DNA from: Macrococcus sp. DPC7161
Lineage (GTDB): Bacteria; Bacillota; Bacilli; Staphylococcales; Staphylococcaceae
NCBI RefSeq assembly: GCF_004117835.1
Contig: NZ_SDSC01000005.1
Coordinates: forward strand, 62,001 to 126,000
DNA: 64,000 nt
Direction of reading: 5' to 3'
Under the pieces are notes generated by a model. The model saw nothing but the letters and a program-made list of their open reading frames with translations. It ran no database searches and was not told where the DNA came from. Of this stretch, positions 43,429 through 52,852 are shown one piece after another (within the stretch, counting starts at the first letter, position 1; every line of letters begins with the position of its first letter). Position numbers and translations under genes: made by a program.

Positions 43429-45052
43429 ACAACGGGTTTTCCTTTTCGATATAAATATCATTTTTTGCATTTGTAAGTCGCATTGACATGAGTGCTTTTT
43501 GTTTTAAAGTCTTTGCATTAAATATACAAAAATCATCATCGAGCCAAGGAATTTGCTCTTTCGATAGTTGTTCAAATACTTGTTGAATATAGAGACATAC
43601 GATTTTCCATAAAGCCATTTCTTCCAATGGATAATCAGCGACAAGATGAGAAATGATGGTTGATATATGATTTGAAATCAATGTATTTTGTACTTTCTCA
43701 TGCATGCTACTCGTCGTTGCATGTGTATGCCCTTCATTGATTTTCAATCGATTACCCGTCCTAGATATATCGATTCTAACACCGCCATAATCTTTGATGA
43801 ATAAATGAACAGGATTCCCTTGTTGAAAACATACTGAAATATTTTGCATATGTGCTTCTATCCCTACACCGTACTTAGTCATTAGTGTAATCGTTGTTTT
43901 AATCAATAATTGTATATAGTTTTCAAACCATTCATAAGGATTCAATTGTGATTTATTTATTAACTGTTGATAAATCTTTGTGCCAGTATGATCACGTTCA
44001 AAAAGACATGTTGCTGTATACATTGATTTACCTTGTAATGCTTTTGCATGATTTTCTCGCAATATAAACGATAAATTACGTTGCTTCAATACATTCGAGT
44101 GACAATAGGTCATACCACCATATTCAGCCATTGGTGAACTAATTGTTTTTAATAAAGGATCGTGTTCGTATATTTCATCAATGAATGTGCTGATATTTTT
44201 ACTGTTCATTACACTGTTATTACTAATAGAACGTACCGTTGACGTCATTTGTGAATTGATTGGCAGTTTAATCATAGGGAATGTATGATCTAAAGGACAA
44301 ACCGTTCTAAATGAAGAGGTACTCTTCACAACACCGCCTTGATGATCTAACATGATGATAGAGTTCTCTTTAATTTCACTTTCATATATTGATGCCAGTT
44401 CATATTGATATTGATATGGATGCACCGGTACAAGATAATAATCATCCGATATTTCACCATCAAATTCACTAAATGCCTTAAGTTTTTCCATATGATCATC
44501 ACATAAATTATTAAATAGTAATGACTTTTTAACCATGATCCAATTTAATTTAAAGGATTGATTGTATTCTGGTGCATATCGCATCACTTCTTGTATTGGC
44601 ATCCCCAATTTTGTTTTAGAGCAAGGATGAATATTATGTCCTGTAATCACCCATTGATCCCCACTTAATATAGGATGTGCACTTTTAGGCACATGACTAC
44701 AATGTAGATAACTCAACGATTGATGAATCAAATGATTTTCTATTTCTAATATGAATGGATGATTTGTTGGATGATCCGTTTTACGTTCAAGACATTGTTC
44801 TAAAAAGATTAATGGGTCTTCTATCACATCATTTTCAAACTTTACAATAGAATGATTGGCATCATAGTTTGCTATGCCATTAAATAAGTTTATACAATAT
44901 CCCGTTTTTGTGATTTTCACAGGATAAATCTGTTCATCAACGATACAACGGATGATTTTACGCATCGTTTCGACTTTTGCTTGCTGTATACTTTTTGTGA
45001 TTTCTTCAGAAGAAAATGTCTTACTATATTGTTGTACTACTGTTTCCCACAT
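43412..45052 (-). CDS. NIS siderophore synthetase (SfaB or SfaD)
   Basis: A 546-residue IucA/IucC-family synthetase that activates citrate with ATP and condenses it with an amine. Core motifs are GHNIHPCSKTKLGM (ATP loop), VPVHPYQYQYEL, the SSFRTVCPL citrate region, and GVGIEAHMQNISVC with IKDYGGVRI near the C-terminal active site. Staphyloferrin A needs two such enzymes, SfaD then SfaB. Which is which cannot be fixed here. It overlaps the upstream synthetase by 16 bases. Confidence 0.88.
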   Translation of the reverse strand: MWETVVQQYSKTFSSEEITKSIQQAKVETMRKIIRCIVDEQIYPVKITKTGYCINLFNGIANYDANHSIVKFENDVIEDPLIFLEQCLERKTDHPTNHPFILEIENHLIHQSLSYLHCSHVPKSAHPILSGDQWVITGHNIHPCSKTKLGMPIQEVMRYAPEYNQSFKLNWIMVKKSLLFNNLCDDHMEKLKAFSEFDGEISDDYYLVPVHPYQYQYELASIYESEIKENSIIMLDHQGGVVKSTSSFRTVCPLDHTFPMIKLPINSQMTSTVRSISNNSVMNSKNISTFIDEIYEHDPLLKTISSPMAEYGGMTYCHSNVLKQRNLSFILRENHAKALQGKSMYTATCLFERDHTGTKIYQQLINKSQLNPYEWFENYIQLLIKTTITLMTKYGVGIEAHMQNISVCFQQGNPVHLFIKDYGGVRIDISRTGNRLKINEGHTHATTSSMHEKVQNTLISNHISTIISHLVADYPLEEMALWKIVCLYIQQVFEQLSKEQIPWLDDDFCIFNAKTLKQKALMSMRLTNAKNDIYIEKENPLYVYIH

Positions 45053-46593
45053 ACTTCAGCCTCACTTTTTAATGGATTACGGATGGTAGCGTATTGATAG
45101 CTGTAACCATCATCAAACAGTCGCATCTTAAGAAGCGATTTAATAGGTAATCTATCCATTTGTAAAACATCGATTTCAGGAGTCATCAACATATTAATAT
45201 GTTGTATATGTTTTCTAATCACTTCATACAATTCAGTACAATCAATATGCTTTCCTAATACATCGATAATAAGAAATAAATGATTGTATAATACGGCATG
45301 TGTAAACACATTCAGTAAATCTTGAAATGAATCGGTAATTAACCCTGTCGTATTATCTACTGGAATGGATGGATTCTTAATTCGAACACCGCCGAAATCT
45401 CTAATGTAAATACGCGCTGGCATCCCTTGTTCTAATACAATCGACGTGTTTTGCATATGTGCTTCTAAACTGATTTGATGTTCTAACATCAATCGATATG
45501 TTGCATCGATTAATAGTGACGTATAGCTTTCAAAAAACTTCAATGCAGCAGTTTCAAAATTAATATCTTGATGCGCCATTATCATTTCAATTGCTTCAAA
45601 AATAATAAATTGATCTGTAATAAAACTTTTCGTAATTAAACTTGCTGCAACCATCGCATATTGATTGGATTCAACTGGAATACTTTCTCTATAGATGCAA
45701 CTCAGTTTATTTTGATGAGGTTCAATATTCAATGAAGCACCACCTAAATCTTTTTGAATAAAGCAATTCGGATAATCACGTTCAAATATTTTTGACACAT
45801 AATCACTTAACAGCATGCCATTTGTAACTGACGCCATCGACACATTACGCACTGCACTTGTTGCTTGCGCATTCACTGCTGTTTTAATGACACAATCAAA
45901 CGCTGGTACATGTAACGAACGAAACGATAGTAATGGCTTTCCGCTTACTTTCAATGATGGTATTGGAAGCACAATACCTGTATCAATTAATGATTCTTGA
46001 CGTTTCCTTAAATAGTGCTCATATTGCCATTCATGCAGCCAAATCAATGCGTAATCATCTATATTTAGATGATGTTGCTCCATGTGAGCTTGAAGTTGTG
46101 CAGTAAATGATTTAGGAATAGTGTTTACCCCATGGCTCACGACATCCTCCTTACGACATAAAAGCGGAATCACTTCAACATCATTTCTAAACTCTGGTGC
46201 ATAACGTAATACCTCTTTCGGTATAAACCCTAATTTAGTTTTAGTCATAGGATGCGTCGCATGACCCAATGTGACACTTTGTTCAAAGAAATAATCTTTC
46301 ATTTTAAACGCATTCACAAATTCAAATATATTTTCATAACGACCAAAATAATTTTGATGGTCAACGTGATATTGCAATAAACTGAAAGTAAGATTTTGTA
46401 CTGATTGCTCCAGTTCATCATGCAACACTTCCCAAGTATTTGTATTTTCAATGTGTTCTAATTGTTCACAACTAATGACACGATTACAAATATCAGCTTT
46501 TGCCGCTTCAAATAATTCATTATATTTACTTTCAGAAACATCCCTAAAATACTTTAGAGCTGTCTCTTTATATTCGGAATGATTTAAACTCAT
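45037..46593 (-). CDS. NIS siderophore synthetase (SfaD or SfaB)
   Basis: A 518-residue IucA/IucC-family enzyme. Motifs are LGHATHPMTKTKLGF, WLHEWQYEHYL, LSFRSLHVPAFDCVIKTAVN, SLEAHMQNTSIVLEQG and IRDFGGVRI. It is the first biosynthetic gene after htsC and is preceded by a strong AAAAGGAGA site. In S. aureus sfaD is transcribed away from sfaABC, but here both synthetases run together. The two copies are diverged, consistent with sequential citrate-ornithine couplings. Confidence 0.88.
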   Translation of the reverse strand: MSLNHSEYKETALKYFRDVSESKYNELFEAAKADICNRVISCEQLEHIENTNTWEVLHDELEQSVQNLTFSLLQYHVDHQNYFGRYENIFEFVNAFKMKDYFFEQSVTLGHATHPMTKTKLGFIPKEVLRYAPEFRNDVEVIPLLCRKEDVVSHGVNTIPKSFTAQLQAHMEQHHLNIDDYALIWLHEWQYEHYLRKRQESLIDTGIVLPIPSLKVSGKPLLSFRSLHVPAFDCVIKTAVNAQATSAVRNVSMASVTNGMLLSDYVSKIFERDYPNCFIQKDLGGASLNIEPHQNKLSCIYRESIPVESNQYAMVAASLITKSFITDQFIIFEAIEMIMAHQDINFETAALKFFESYTSLLIDATYRLMLEHQISLEAHMQNTSIVLEQGMPARIYIRDFGGVRIKNPSIPVDNTTGLITDSFQDLLNVFTHAVLYNHLFLIIDVLGKHIDCTELYEVIRKHIQHINMLMTPEIDVLQMDRLPIKSLLKMRLFDDGYSYQYATIRNPLKSEAEVCGKQ

Positions 46594-46628
46594 AAATTTT
46601 TCTCCTTTTAAAGCTTTTATAAAATAAA

Positions 46629-46683
46629 AAATCCGAACAATGATTTGAAAATAAATGTTATTTTCTTATCATTATTCGGATTT
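46629..46683 (-). terminator. Long hairpin between hts and sfa genes
   Basis: A 25-base inverted repeat (AAATCCGAACAATGAT on one arm) has a very small loop. A T run follows on the minus strand, 35 bases before the first sfa ATG. It could be a partial terminator or an RNA-processing site between uptake and synthesis genes. The AATGATAAGAAAAT part looks loosely like a Fur half-site. Confidence 0.65.
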
Positions 46684-46708
46684 AAAAATTCAATCATTTA
46701 GCGATCCG

Positions 46709-47698
46709 TTAGGACTTCATTGCCCTATTTCTAAACATGACATACATAAAGAATGGTGCGCCGATAAAAGCTGTAAATACGCCGGCTGGTATTTCAATGG
46801 GACTAAACAATGTGCGGCCAATCAAATCACTAAATAACACAATTAAACTCCCTATAAGTGCACTCATTGACATCAATGACACAAAAGATGTTGCTTTAAA
46901 TCTTTTGGCAACATGTGGTGCGATTAAACCAACAAACTGAATACCACCAACAAAACTCATACTTAAACCTGTTAATATGCTCACGAGTAATAAGGTGATA
47001 ACTGTAATCATTTGATAGTTCAAGCCAAGTCCATTAGACATTTGACTTCCAAGTTGATGAATATCAAGATGTCTTCCGATTACAATCATGATGAGTACTG
47101 TCAATATCGTAACAATCAGCATCACAATGACTTGATAGTATTCTGCTAAATGTACAGAGCCTGTTATCCAAATTTGTGCTTGTGCACTGCGTTTACTAGA
47201 TGACATTATGAGTAACATCGTCAAACCTTGAAAGAAAATATTAAAGCAAATACCTAACAAAATTAAACGTTCTTTCTTAAATTGCCCTCTTAACGCAAAC
47301 ACATACAATAAAATGGTCACAAGCGTTGCACCTATCATTGCACTAACACTTTGATATGCAATTGGAAACAATAACTTTTCACTTTTAGTTGTCAGTATGA
47401 TTAAGAAGAACAAACTGCCAACAACTGCACCTTGAGAAATTCCAATGACATCTGGAGATGCAAGGGCATTCTTCGTAATACGTTGCAATAAGCAACCCGC
47501 AATCCCTAATGCTGCACCGACTATCATTGCTAGTAACACCCTTGGCAAACGAAGGGTATGGATAATTAAATGAATATAATCGTCACTCATCCAAAATAAA
47601 CTCTTAAACACTTCAATCGGTGAAATGATCGTATCGCCAAACATTAAAGCTATAAATAGCCCACAAACGCCTATTAAAATTTGTATCACATATCTCAT
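46709..47698 (-). CDS. htsC: HtsC, staphyloferrin A ABC permease
   Basis: A 329-residue FecCD-family permease with about ten helices. GVFTAFIGAPFFMYVMFR at the C terminus and GAALGIAGCLLQRITKNALASPDVIG near residue 60 are family hallmarks. GLIAPHVAKRF holds the loop that contacts the ATPase. It pairs with HtsB. No ATPase gene lies nearby; in S. aureus the shared FhuC energises this system. It overlaps htsB by four bases. Confidence 0.9.
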   Translation of the reverse strand: MRYVIQILIGVCGLFIALMFGDTIISPIEVFKSLFWMSDDYIHLIIHTLRLPRVLLAMIVGAALGIAGCLLQRITKNALASPDVIGISQGAVVGSLFFLIILTTKSEKLLFPIAYQSVSAMIGATLVTILLYVFALRGQFKKERLILLGICFNIFFQGLTMLLIMSSSKRSAQAQIWITGSVHLAEYYQVIVMLIVTILTVLIMIVIGRHLDIHQLGSQMSNGLGLNYQMITVITLLLVSILTGLSMSFVGGIQFVGLIAPHVAKRFKATSFVSLMSMSALIGSLIVLFSDLIGRTLFSPIEIPAGVFTAFIGAPFFMYVMFRNRAMKS

Positions 47699-48693
47699 AG
47701 TGTTTGCGCCTTTCGATTCAAGATTAAATAGAAAAATATTGGTGCTCCGATTAATGCAGTCGCAATACCTACTGGCAATTCTTGAGGGTATAAAATAAAC
47801 CTGCTTAATATATCACTTAACAGTAATACACAAGCACCTACAAGCGCTGAAGCGGGTATTAACATTAAATGATTATAACTTTTAAACCATAAGCGTGTGA
47901 GGTGTGGTGTAATTAAACCAATAAAAGCAATCGGACCAGCAATCGCAACAGCTGCACCACTAAGTAATGCAACAATCATCATCACGATTAACTTTATCTT
48001 TACAAAATCACCACCAACACCTGACATTGCTGTTTCATCTAAATGAAACAAATTCAAATGTTTGATATTAAAAAATGCGAAACATAAGCCTATAACAATC
48101 AATGGCCATAAATAAGTGAGCACTGTTAATTTACGATTACTCACAGAACCACTTAACCAATAAATGACCTGTTCTATCGCCGATTCATTGTAAATCAATA
48201 ACCCTTGCGTAAGGGCCATACAAAATGCACTGATACTTGCACCAAACAATGTCAGTTCCATAATGGACAATGGCTTTTTAGGGAATATCGTTGCAACAAC
48301 AATTAAACAACTCACAATAAATGCGCCCATAAATGCAATCAAACTTAACCAAAACGAACCCGTTATATGAAAACAAACAATGGCACAAACTACAAATAAA
48401 CTTGCCCCGCTATTGATGCCCATAATACCCGGACTGGCAAAAGGATTTCTCGTAATCGTCTGAATTAAAACACCACTCACACCTAAGAGCATACCGACTA
48501 ATATCGCAATCGTTGTGCGAGGTAATCTTAAATCAAACAATATTTCATCATGTGAAATAGACTCACGCATCAAAAAAACACGAAATAAATCCACGACACT
48601 AAAACGGTGATACCCTAACATAAAACTTAAGAAAATCAATACAATCAAAAAACAAATGACAAACGAAAAATTCAGCAAATGCCTATTTTTCAC
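47695..48693 (-). CDS. htsB: HtsB, staphyloferrin A ABC permease
   Basis: A 332-residue FecCD-type permease. Typical segments are GMLLGVSGVLIQTITRNPFASPGIMGI, GPIAFIGLITPHLTRLWF and the terminal PVGIATALIGAPIFFYLI. It overlaps both htsA (11 bases) and htsC (four bases), showing tight coupling. It forms the membrane channel with HtsC for the Fe(III)-siderophore delivered by HtsA. Confidence 0.9.
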   Translation of the reverse strand: MKNRHLLNFSFVICFLIVLIFLSFMLGYHRFSVVDLFRVFLMRESISHDEILFDLRLPRTTIAILVGMLLGVSGVLIQTITRNPFASPGIMGINSGASLFVVCAIVCFHITGSFWLSLIAFMGAFIVSCLIVVATIFPKKPLSIMELTLFGASISAFCMALTQGLLIYNESAIEQVIYWLSGSVSNRKLTVLTYLWPLIVIGLCFAFFNIKHLNLFHLDETAMSGVGGDFVKIKLIVMMIVALLSGAAVAIAGPIAFIGLITPHLTRLWFKSYNHLMLIPASALVGACVLLLSDILSRFILYPQELPVGIATALIGAPIFFYLILNRKAQTL

Positions 48694-49624
48694 TTAATAA
48701 CTTCTCCTTTAAATCATCTAACATCATATTTGCAGATAACACACCACCAGAAGTATTCCAAATCGAGTCATCAACTTTCATCGCATGATTTTTCTTAGAG
48801 GCGTTTAACGCTTTAAATGCAGGATCATTCACCCATTCCTTCTCTACAGTCGTCACATCTTCTTTAGGTGTATTAAACGTAAAGTAGAATAAATAATCGC
48901 CGTCCATTGCGCTAATTCTTTCCTTCGTTAAACCTTTTTCAGCAAAATCATTCTTATCTTGACCTTTAGGACGTTTTAAACCAACTTCATCAAGAATCAC
49001 ACCTGAGAAAGTATCTTTATGATAAATACGCACATCCCCTGGCATGAAACGCACCATAGAAATTTTTGAATTTACCTTATCACCAAGTGATTCTTTCGTC
49101 TTTTTCACATGTTGATTATAATCTGCTAACACTTTGTTACCTTTATCTTCTAAATTCACTGCTTTCGCATATAACTTAAAGTTCTCTTTCCAATCACCAC
49201 GTAATTCCTCAGAAAATACAGTCGGTGCAATTGCAGATAGTTTCTTATATTGTGCCTCTTGTCTAAACTTATTACCGATAATTAAATCAGGCTTTAACTT
49301 AACAATACGCTCAATATTAATTTCACTTTCATTCCCAACAGGTTCAATTCCTTTGTATTTATCCTTTAAATGATCATACCAAGGATCACCAACATACGAA
49401 TTCGCAGCACCAATTGGCTTAATTCCCAAAGCTACAAGTGCTTCAGTTCCTTCATTCGTTAAAACAACAACACGTTTCGGATGCTTAGGCACATCCGTTG
49501 TCCCCATCGCATGTTTCACAGCGATTGTTTCCTTACCTTTATTAACATCCTTAGAATCAGATGGTTTACCACATGCCGCAAGTAATGTGACAAATGATAA
49601 TAACACTACAAATAACCTTTTCAT
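48683..49624 (-). CDS. htsA: HtsA, staphyloferrin A-binding lipoprotein
   Basis: A 313-residue class III substrate-binding lipoprotein. The signal ends in the lipobox LLAAC (Cys18). The two lobes show KRVVVLTNEGTEALVALGIKPIG and LKPDLIIGNKFRQ, joined by the usual long helix. HtsA binds Fe(III)-staphyloferrin A; placement beside sfa genes supports this over heme. The start behind TTAGGAGGAAAT is the ATG at 49624. The longer frame from 49687 crosses the Fur boxes and is not coding. Confidence 0.92.
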   Translation of the reverse strand: MKRLFVVLLSFVTLLAACGKPSDSKDVNKGKETIAVKHAMGTTDVPKHPKRVVVLTNEGTEALVALGIKPIGAANSYVGDPWYDHLKDKYKGIEPVGNESEINIERIVKLKPDLIIGNKFRQEAQYKKLSAIAPTVFSEELRGDWKENFKLYAKAVNLEDKGNKVLADYNQHVKKTKESLGDKVNSKISMVRFMPGDVRIYHKDTFSGVILDEVGLKRPKGQDKNDFAEKGLTKERISAMDGDYLFYFTFNTPKEDVTTVEKEWVNDPAFKALNASKKNHAMKVDDSIWNTSGGVLSANMMLDDLKEKLLSEK

Positions 49625-49639
49625 CTCATTTCCTCCTAA

Positions 49640-49672
49640 TTGATAATCATTATCATTGATAACCGTTATCAA
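49640..49672 (-). promoter_or_regulatory. Tandem Fur boxes before htsA
   Basis: TGATAATCATTATCA (49641-49655) and TTGATAACCGTTATCAA (49656-49672) are adjacent palindromes that match the GATAATGATTATCATTATC-type Fur site. They lie just before the htsA ribosome site, so iron should repress the whole hts-sfa series. Confidence 0.88.
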
Positions 49673-49765
49673 TTGTAATATTAACAAAAATACATGTCAA
49701 CAATAATTTGTACAATTTTTGAGTACAACAAAAAAGATTTTCAAAAAAATTTAAATAATAAAATA

Positions 49766-49797
49766 AGAACACCACATTAAAAATAATGCAGTGTTCT
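49766..49797 (-). terminator. Hairpin upstream of the Fur boxes
   Basis: AGAACAC/GTGTTCT and CATTA/TAATG arms. It may stop transcription arriving from the small membrane protein gene. Confidence 0.55.
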
Positions 49798-49873
49798 CAA
49801 CAAATAATATGAAATTGTCACTAATATTTTGATTCAATATCTCTATCAAACCATGGAATTAAATAAGCACCTT

Positions 49874-49899
49874 AAAGTGCATCCATATGAATGCACTTT
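49874..49899 (-). terminator. Hairpin after the 117-aa membrane protein gene
   Basis: AAAGTGCAT and ATGCACTTT around an eight-base loop, 13 bases past the stop. There is no long T-tract on the minus strand. Confidence 0.55.
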
Positions 49900-49911
49900 T
49901 GTTTTGTTGAT

Positions 49912-50265
49912 TTAGTTTTCAATACTTCTTAATTTCTTCAGTAGTGCTTTCTTCTTATTAGGAGTTATCCAAAATTGCGTCTGGCCTAATGAATTCTCAC
50001 TGACTTCAAATCGATTATATCCTGTTACTTGATACAATTGCTCTCGTGAATAACCCAATCGTCTTACTTCTTCATCAATCAATTTGTTCAGTTCTTCTTC
50101 TTGGCTGCTAGAGTAGAACATTGTGTATGTGTATGCAAAAACAAATAATGCATATATTATAGTAACGATCCAATCTCTTACTCCATACATGTTTAACAGT
50201 ATATATAATGATGTTAATATAAATAATAGGATAAATTGTTTCGGATACATTTTAATATACTTCAT
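49912..50265 (-). CDS. Small membrane protein, unknown (117 aa)
   Basis: Two hydrophobic helices (about residues 10-30 and 33-52) are followed by a charged cytosolic part, with SSSQEEELNKLIDEEVRRLG and a basic end. The start ATG at 50265 has AAGGGG six bases upstream. Six codons of open frame before it contain that site. I do not recognise the family. It sits between the iron locus and the secreted Ig-like protein with its own hairpin. Confidence 0.65.
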   Translation of the reverse strand: MKYIKMYPKQFILLFILTSLYILLNMYGVRDWIVTIIYALFVFAYTYTMFYSSSQEEELNKLIDEEVRRLGYSREQLYQVTGYNRFEVSENSLGQTQFWITPNKKKALLKKLRSIEN

Positions 50266-50356
50266 ATGCCACCCCTTATGCATTTGGATATTTTAGTATC
50301 TAATATATCTCTTGCTACTTCACCCTTATTTTACCAAATCGATTTGAATTTCGCTA

Positions 50357-51235
50357 CTACTTACTTGCTACATATACAAATTCATTTGCACCTGATTTTG
50401 TGAATTTATTTGGTATCATTTTGCCGTTTACTTTGATGTTATACATTGTTCCTACTGTAATGTATTTGTAGAATGAAACATGGCCGTCTTTACTTGTGTA
50501 TCCTGTTCTTACTTTTGTTTTTCCACGATATATTTCAACTTTTTGTTTGTTTAATGGATTATCATTTTCATCTATAACAGTTACTTTTGCACCTTTTGTT
50601 TTTACATCGTATTTGCCTTTTCCTTTTTTATTCACATAGAATGTATAAGCAAATTGGCTTCCTTCGATGCCTCGTAAGTTATATCCTGTTTTTTCTCCGT
50701 TTAAGTATACAGTCATGCTACGTTGTTCTGGTAATTTAGTGAATTGTGCTAATCCTTTGCTGTTTGTTTTCACTGTTTTTAGTGTTTGTCTTTTACCTGA
50801 AATAGCTTTAATTGTTACTTTTTGATTTTTAACATATTCATATTTATCGTTGATCACATATGCTTTAAATGTAATCCCTTTTTTCATTTGTTCTTTTAAT
50901 TGGTTTGAGTCGACTGATACGCGTACTTCTCTTCCAATGCGTATGTTAGCATTTGTCATTTTGATGCCTTCTACTTGAATTTCATAATCCGTTTTTGATT
51001 TTAATTTTTCTGAGAATGCTGCCATTCCTTGCGCATCTGTTTTACTTGTTGCTACTGTTTTTCCGTTTAATAGTAAGCTTACTTTTACGTTTGCAATGCT
51101 TTCTGCATCTTCATTATTTACAAACACTTTTGCCATTTGTGTTTCTTCTGCATGTGTTTGTATTGTTGCGATTGGTGTTACTGCGCTAAATACGAGTCCT
51201 GTTGATAATACAATCTTTGAAATTTTACTTGTCAT
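50357..51235 (-). CDS. Secreted protein with tandem Ig-like (prealbumin-type) domains
   Basis: A 292-residue exported protein with signal peptide MTSKISKIVLSTGLVFSAVTPIATIQTHA. At least three beta-sandwich units follow, each with an 'I/V-x-V ... K-T-D/N-A/S-x-G-x-A/V-x-F' pattern: SKTDAQGMAAF, VKTNSKGLAQF and GYTSKDGHVSF. This is the pattern of CnaB/carboxypeptidase-regulatory-like folds. No LPXTG, lipobox or wall-binding domain is seen, so it should be released or held non-covalently. Ligand unknown. Confidence 0.78.
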   Translation of the reverse strand: MTSKISKIVLSTGLVFSAVTPIATIQTHAEETQMAKVFVNNEDAESIANVKVSLLLNGKTVATSKTDAQGMAAFSEKLKSKTDYEIQVEGIKMTNANIRIGREVRVSVDSNQLKEQMKKGITFKAYVINDKYEYVKNQKVTIKAISGKRQTLKTVKTNSKGLAQFTKLPEQRSMTVYLNGEKTGYNLRGIEGSQFAYTFYVNKKGKGKYDVKTKGAKVTVIDENDNPLNKQKVEIYRGKTKVRTGYTSKDGHVSFYKYITVGTMYNIKVNGKMIPNKFTKSGANEFVYVASK

Positions 51236-51372
51236 TTTATTTTCCTCTTTTCTAAATCGAAATACTTACGATTTAAGTATATAGGACTTTTTTTCTTTTA
51301 CAATAGTAGAATTTACACACTTTGTTAATTTTTTATGAAAAAAAGCACCCATAACGGGTGCATTAAGTACGT

Positions 51373-52524
51373 TTATTCTTCTACATATTCACTTGAATCG
51401 TATAATTCTGTAGTATCTTCACTGTATGTATCATCAACTGGTGCTTCTTCAGTATCTTCTGTGTACGTTTCATCTGTGTACTCATCAGTAGATGATTCAG
51501 TGGTATCTTCGTAGTTTTCTTCATCACTGTATTCATCAGGTGTTTCTTCTGTATCATATGTATCGTCATAACTTTCATCTGAATATTCACTTGAATCATC
51601 GTATTCTGATGAGAAGTCATAATCATCGAAGTTGTAGTCATCTGGATTTGTTTCTTCGATGTCGTAGTAGTTGTAAATATCATCTAATCCATACATTGCT
51701 TCATATGCATCTAAATACGCTAGTAATCCCATTAACTTTAAATATGCGATATAAGCTTCTAATTCTTCTGGCGATGCTTCACTTTTCTTTTGAATGTTCT
51801 TACTGATTTCGTCAAATTTCTTTTGATTTAAGTTCTCTGGTAATTTCGCATCATTTTTCAAAGTAACTTTTTCAGGTGTTTTTGATTTTTTATTTTTGTA
51901 ATAGATGTATTTATCACTATCTTTAATGTCTTTTAGTCGTTTACCTTCGTATACTTTAAAAAATTCATCAAACTTTGGATTGTGCCATTTGTTGCCTTTG
52001 AAATCTGTATAACTCACAACGATTGGTTTAAATGTATCGACTTCTAAATCTTTATCGATTTCAAAGCCATGTGCTTCACCGAATGTACCTTTCGCAGTTA
52101 AATTTACTGCATCTCCATTCACACCACGTATGTAGCTTTTTCCTAAATCTATGTTACCTTTTAATTTTATTGGCAAACCATTTTTATCCCATGCAACAAA
52201 TCCAAATTGCACGTCTCTAATATCTTTATTTGTGTTGTTCTTAATCAAAGCTTGCAGCATATCTGGATATAATGATTTATATTTTTCATCTTGCACCACA
52301 TACTTCGAATCATATGCATACAAATCTTGTTTTTTTAAATCTTTTTCTAATTGACTTGCTGCTGATAAAATTTTCTCTTTTGTTGTCGCTTTTACTTTGT
52401 TCACTTCATGTGATTCTTTATTGAATATGTGCTTTTCACCTTTCATATAAGGCAATGCCATGATGCCGAGCATGGCAAGAAGAATCAGCGTAATGATTGA
52501 AGTAATTATTCTCTTAAAACTCAT
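51373..52524 (-). CDS. Membrane-anchored DUF5780-like protein with acidic tail
   Basis: A 383-residue protein. One N-terminal helix (about 5-25) should anchor it, with the rest outside. Residues about 85-200 (LIKNNTNKDIRDVQFGFVAWDKNGLPIKLKG ... IVVSYTDFKGNKW) resemble DUF5780 of bacilli. From about residue 285 to the end the chain is almost only Asp, Glu, Ser, Thr and Tyr. No LPXTG follows. A cation-binding or spacer tail is possible. Function unknown. Confidence 0.75.
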   Translation of the reverse strand: MSFKRIITSIITLILLAMLGIMALPYMKGEKHIFNKESHEVNKVKATTKEKILSAASQLEKDLKKQDLYAYDSKYVVQDEKYKSLYPDMLQALIKNNTNKDIRDVQFGFVAWDKNGLPIKLKGNIDLGKSYIRGVNGDAVNLTAKGTFGEAHGFEIDKDLEVDTFKPIVVSYTDFKGNKWHNPKFDEFFKVYEGKRLKDIKDSDKYIYYKNKKSKTPEKVTLKNDAKLPENLNQKKFDEISKNIQKKSEASPEELEAYIAYLKLMGLLAYLDAYEAMYGLDDIYNYYDIEETNPDDYNFDDYDFSSEYDDSSEYSDESYDDTYDTEETPDEYSDEENYEDTTESSTDEYTDETYTEDTEEAPVDDTYSEDTTELYDSSEYVEE

Positions 52525-52803
52525 CCCATATCTCCTTGTCTATATATTCATACATACAAATTATAATCTTATACAATTTAATAAGGAATACGGTAAAAAG
52601 GGTAATATTTCAAAATGAGGAAAAGTAGCACTATTATGATAGGTATCTATACAAATCGTTAATTTAATGGGTGTATTCGAATGTATATATATCGCTATTA
52701 TTATTCATTATGATTGGTTAATGTTTTCTGTAGAACTGGCTTTGACTTCATGCCACAAGCATATTTAGATTTTTTTAAAGTGTTGTTGAATTAATGATCG
52801 ATA
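52525..52803. other. Gene-free stretch
   Basis: An AT-rich region between the DUF5780-like gene and the cadA hairpin. The part near 52525-52560 should hold the promoter and ribosome site (AAGGAGATATG) of the DUF5780-like gene. A short plus-strand open stretch before the TAA at 52791 could be a gene remnant, but nothing in it is recognisable. Confidence 0.5.
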
Positions 52804-52849
52804 GAATTGAAACCGAACGACATTGTTAGATATTGTTCGGTTTCAATTC
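52804..52849 (-). terminator. Hairpin after cadA
   Basis: GAATTGAAACCGAAC and its exact complement flank a 16-base loop, just past the cadA stop. A clear T-tract is missing on the minus strand, so it may stabilise the mRNA rather than terminate. Confidence 0.65.
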
Positions 52850-52852
52850 ATA

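Noticed and set aside
49625-49687. Upstream 21-codon extension of htsA
   Set aside because: The extension would encode the Fur boxes. The lipoprotein signal begins at the ATG at 49624 behind AGGAGG.
52700-52793. A pseudogene remnant on the plus strand
   Set aside because: A short open stretch ends at TAA near 52793, but it is too short and matches no family I recognise.
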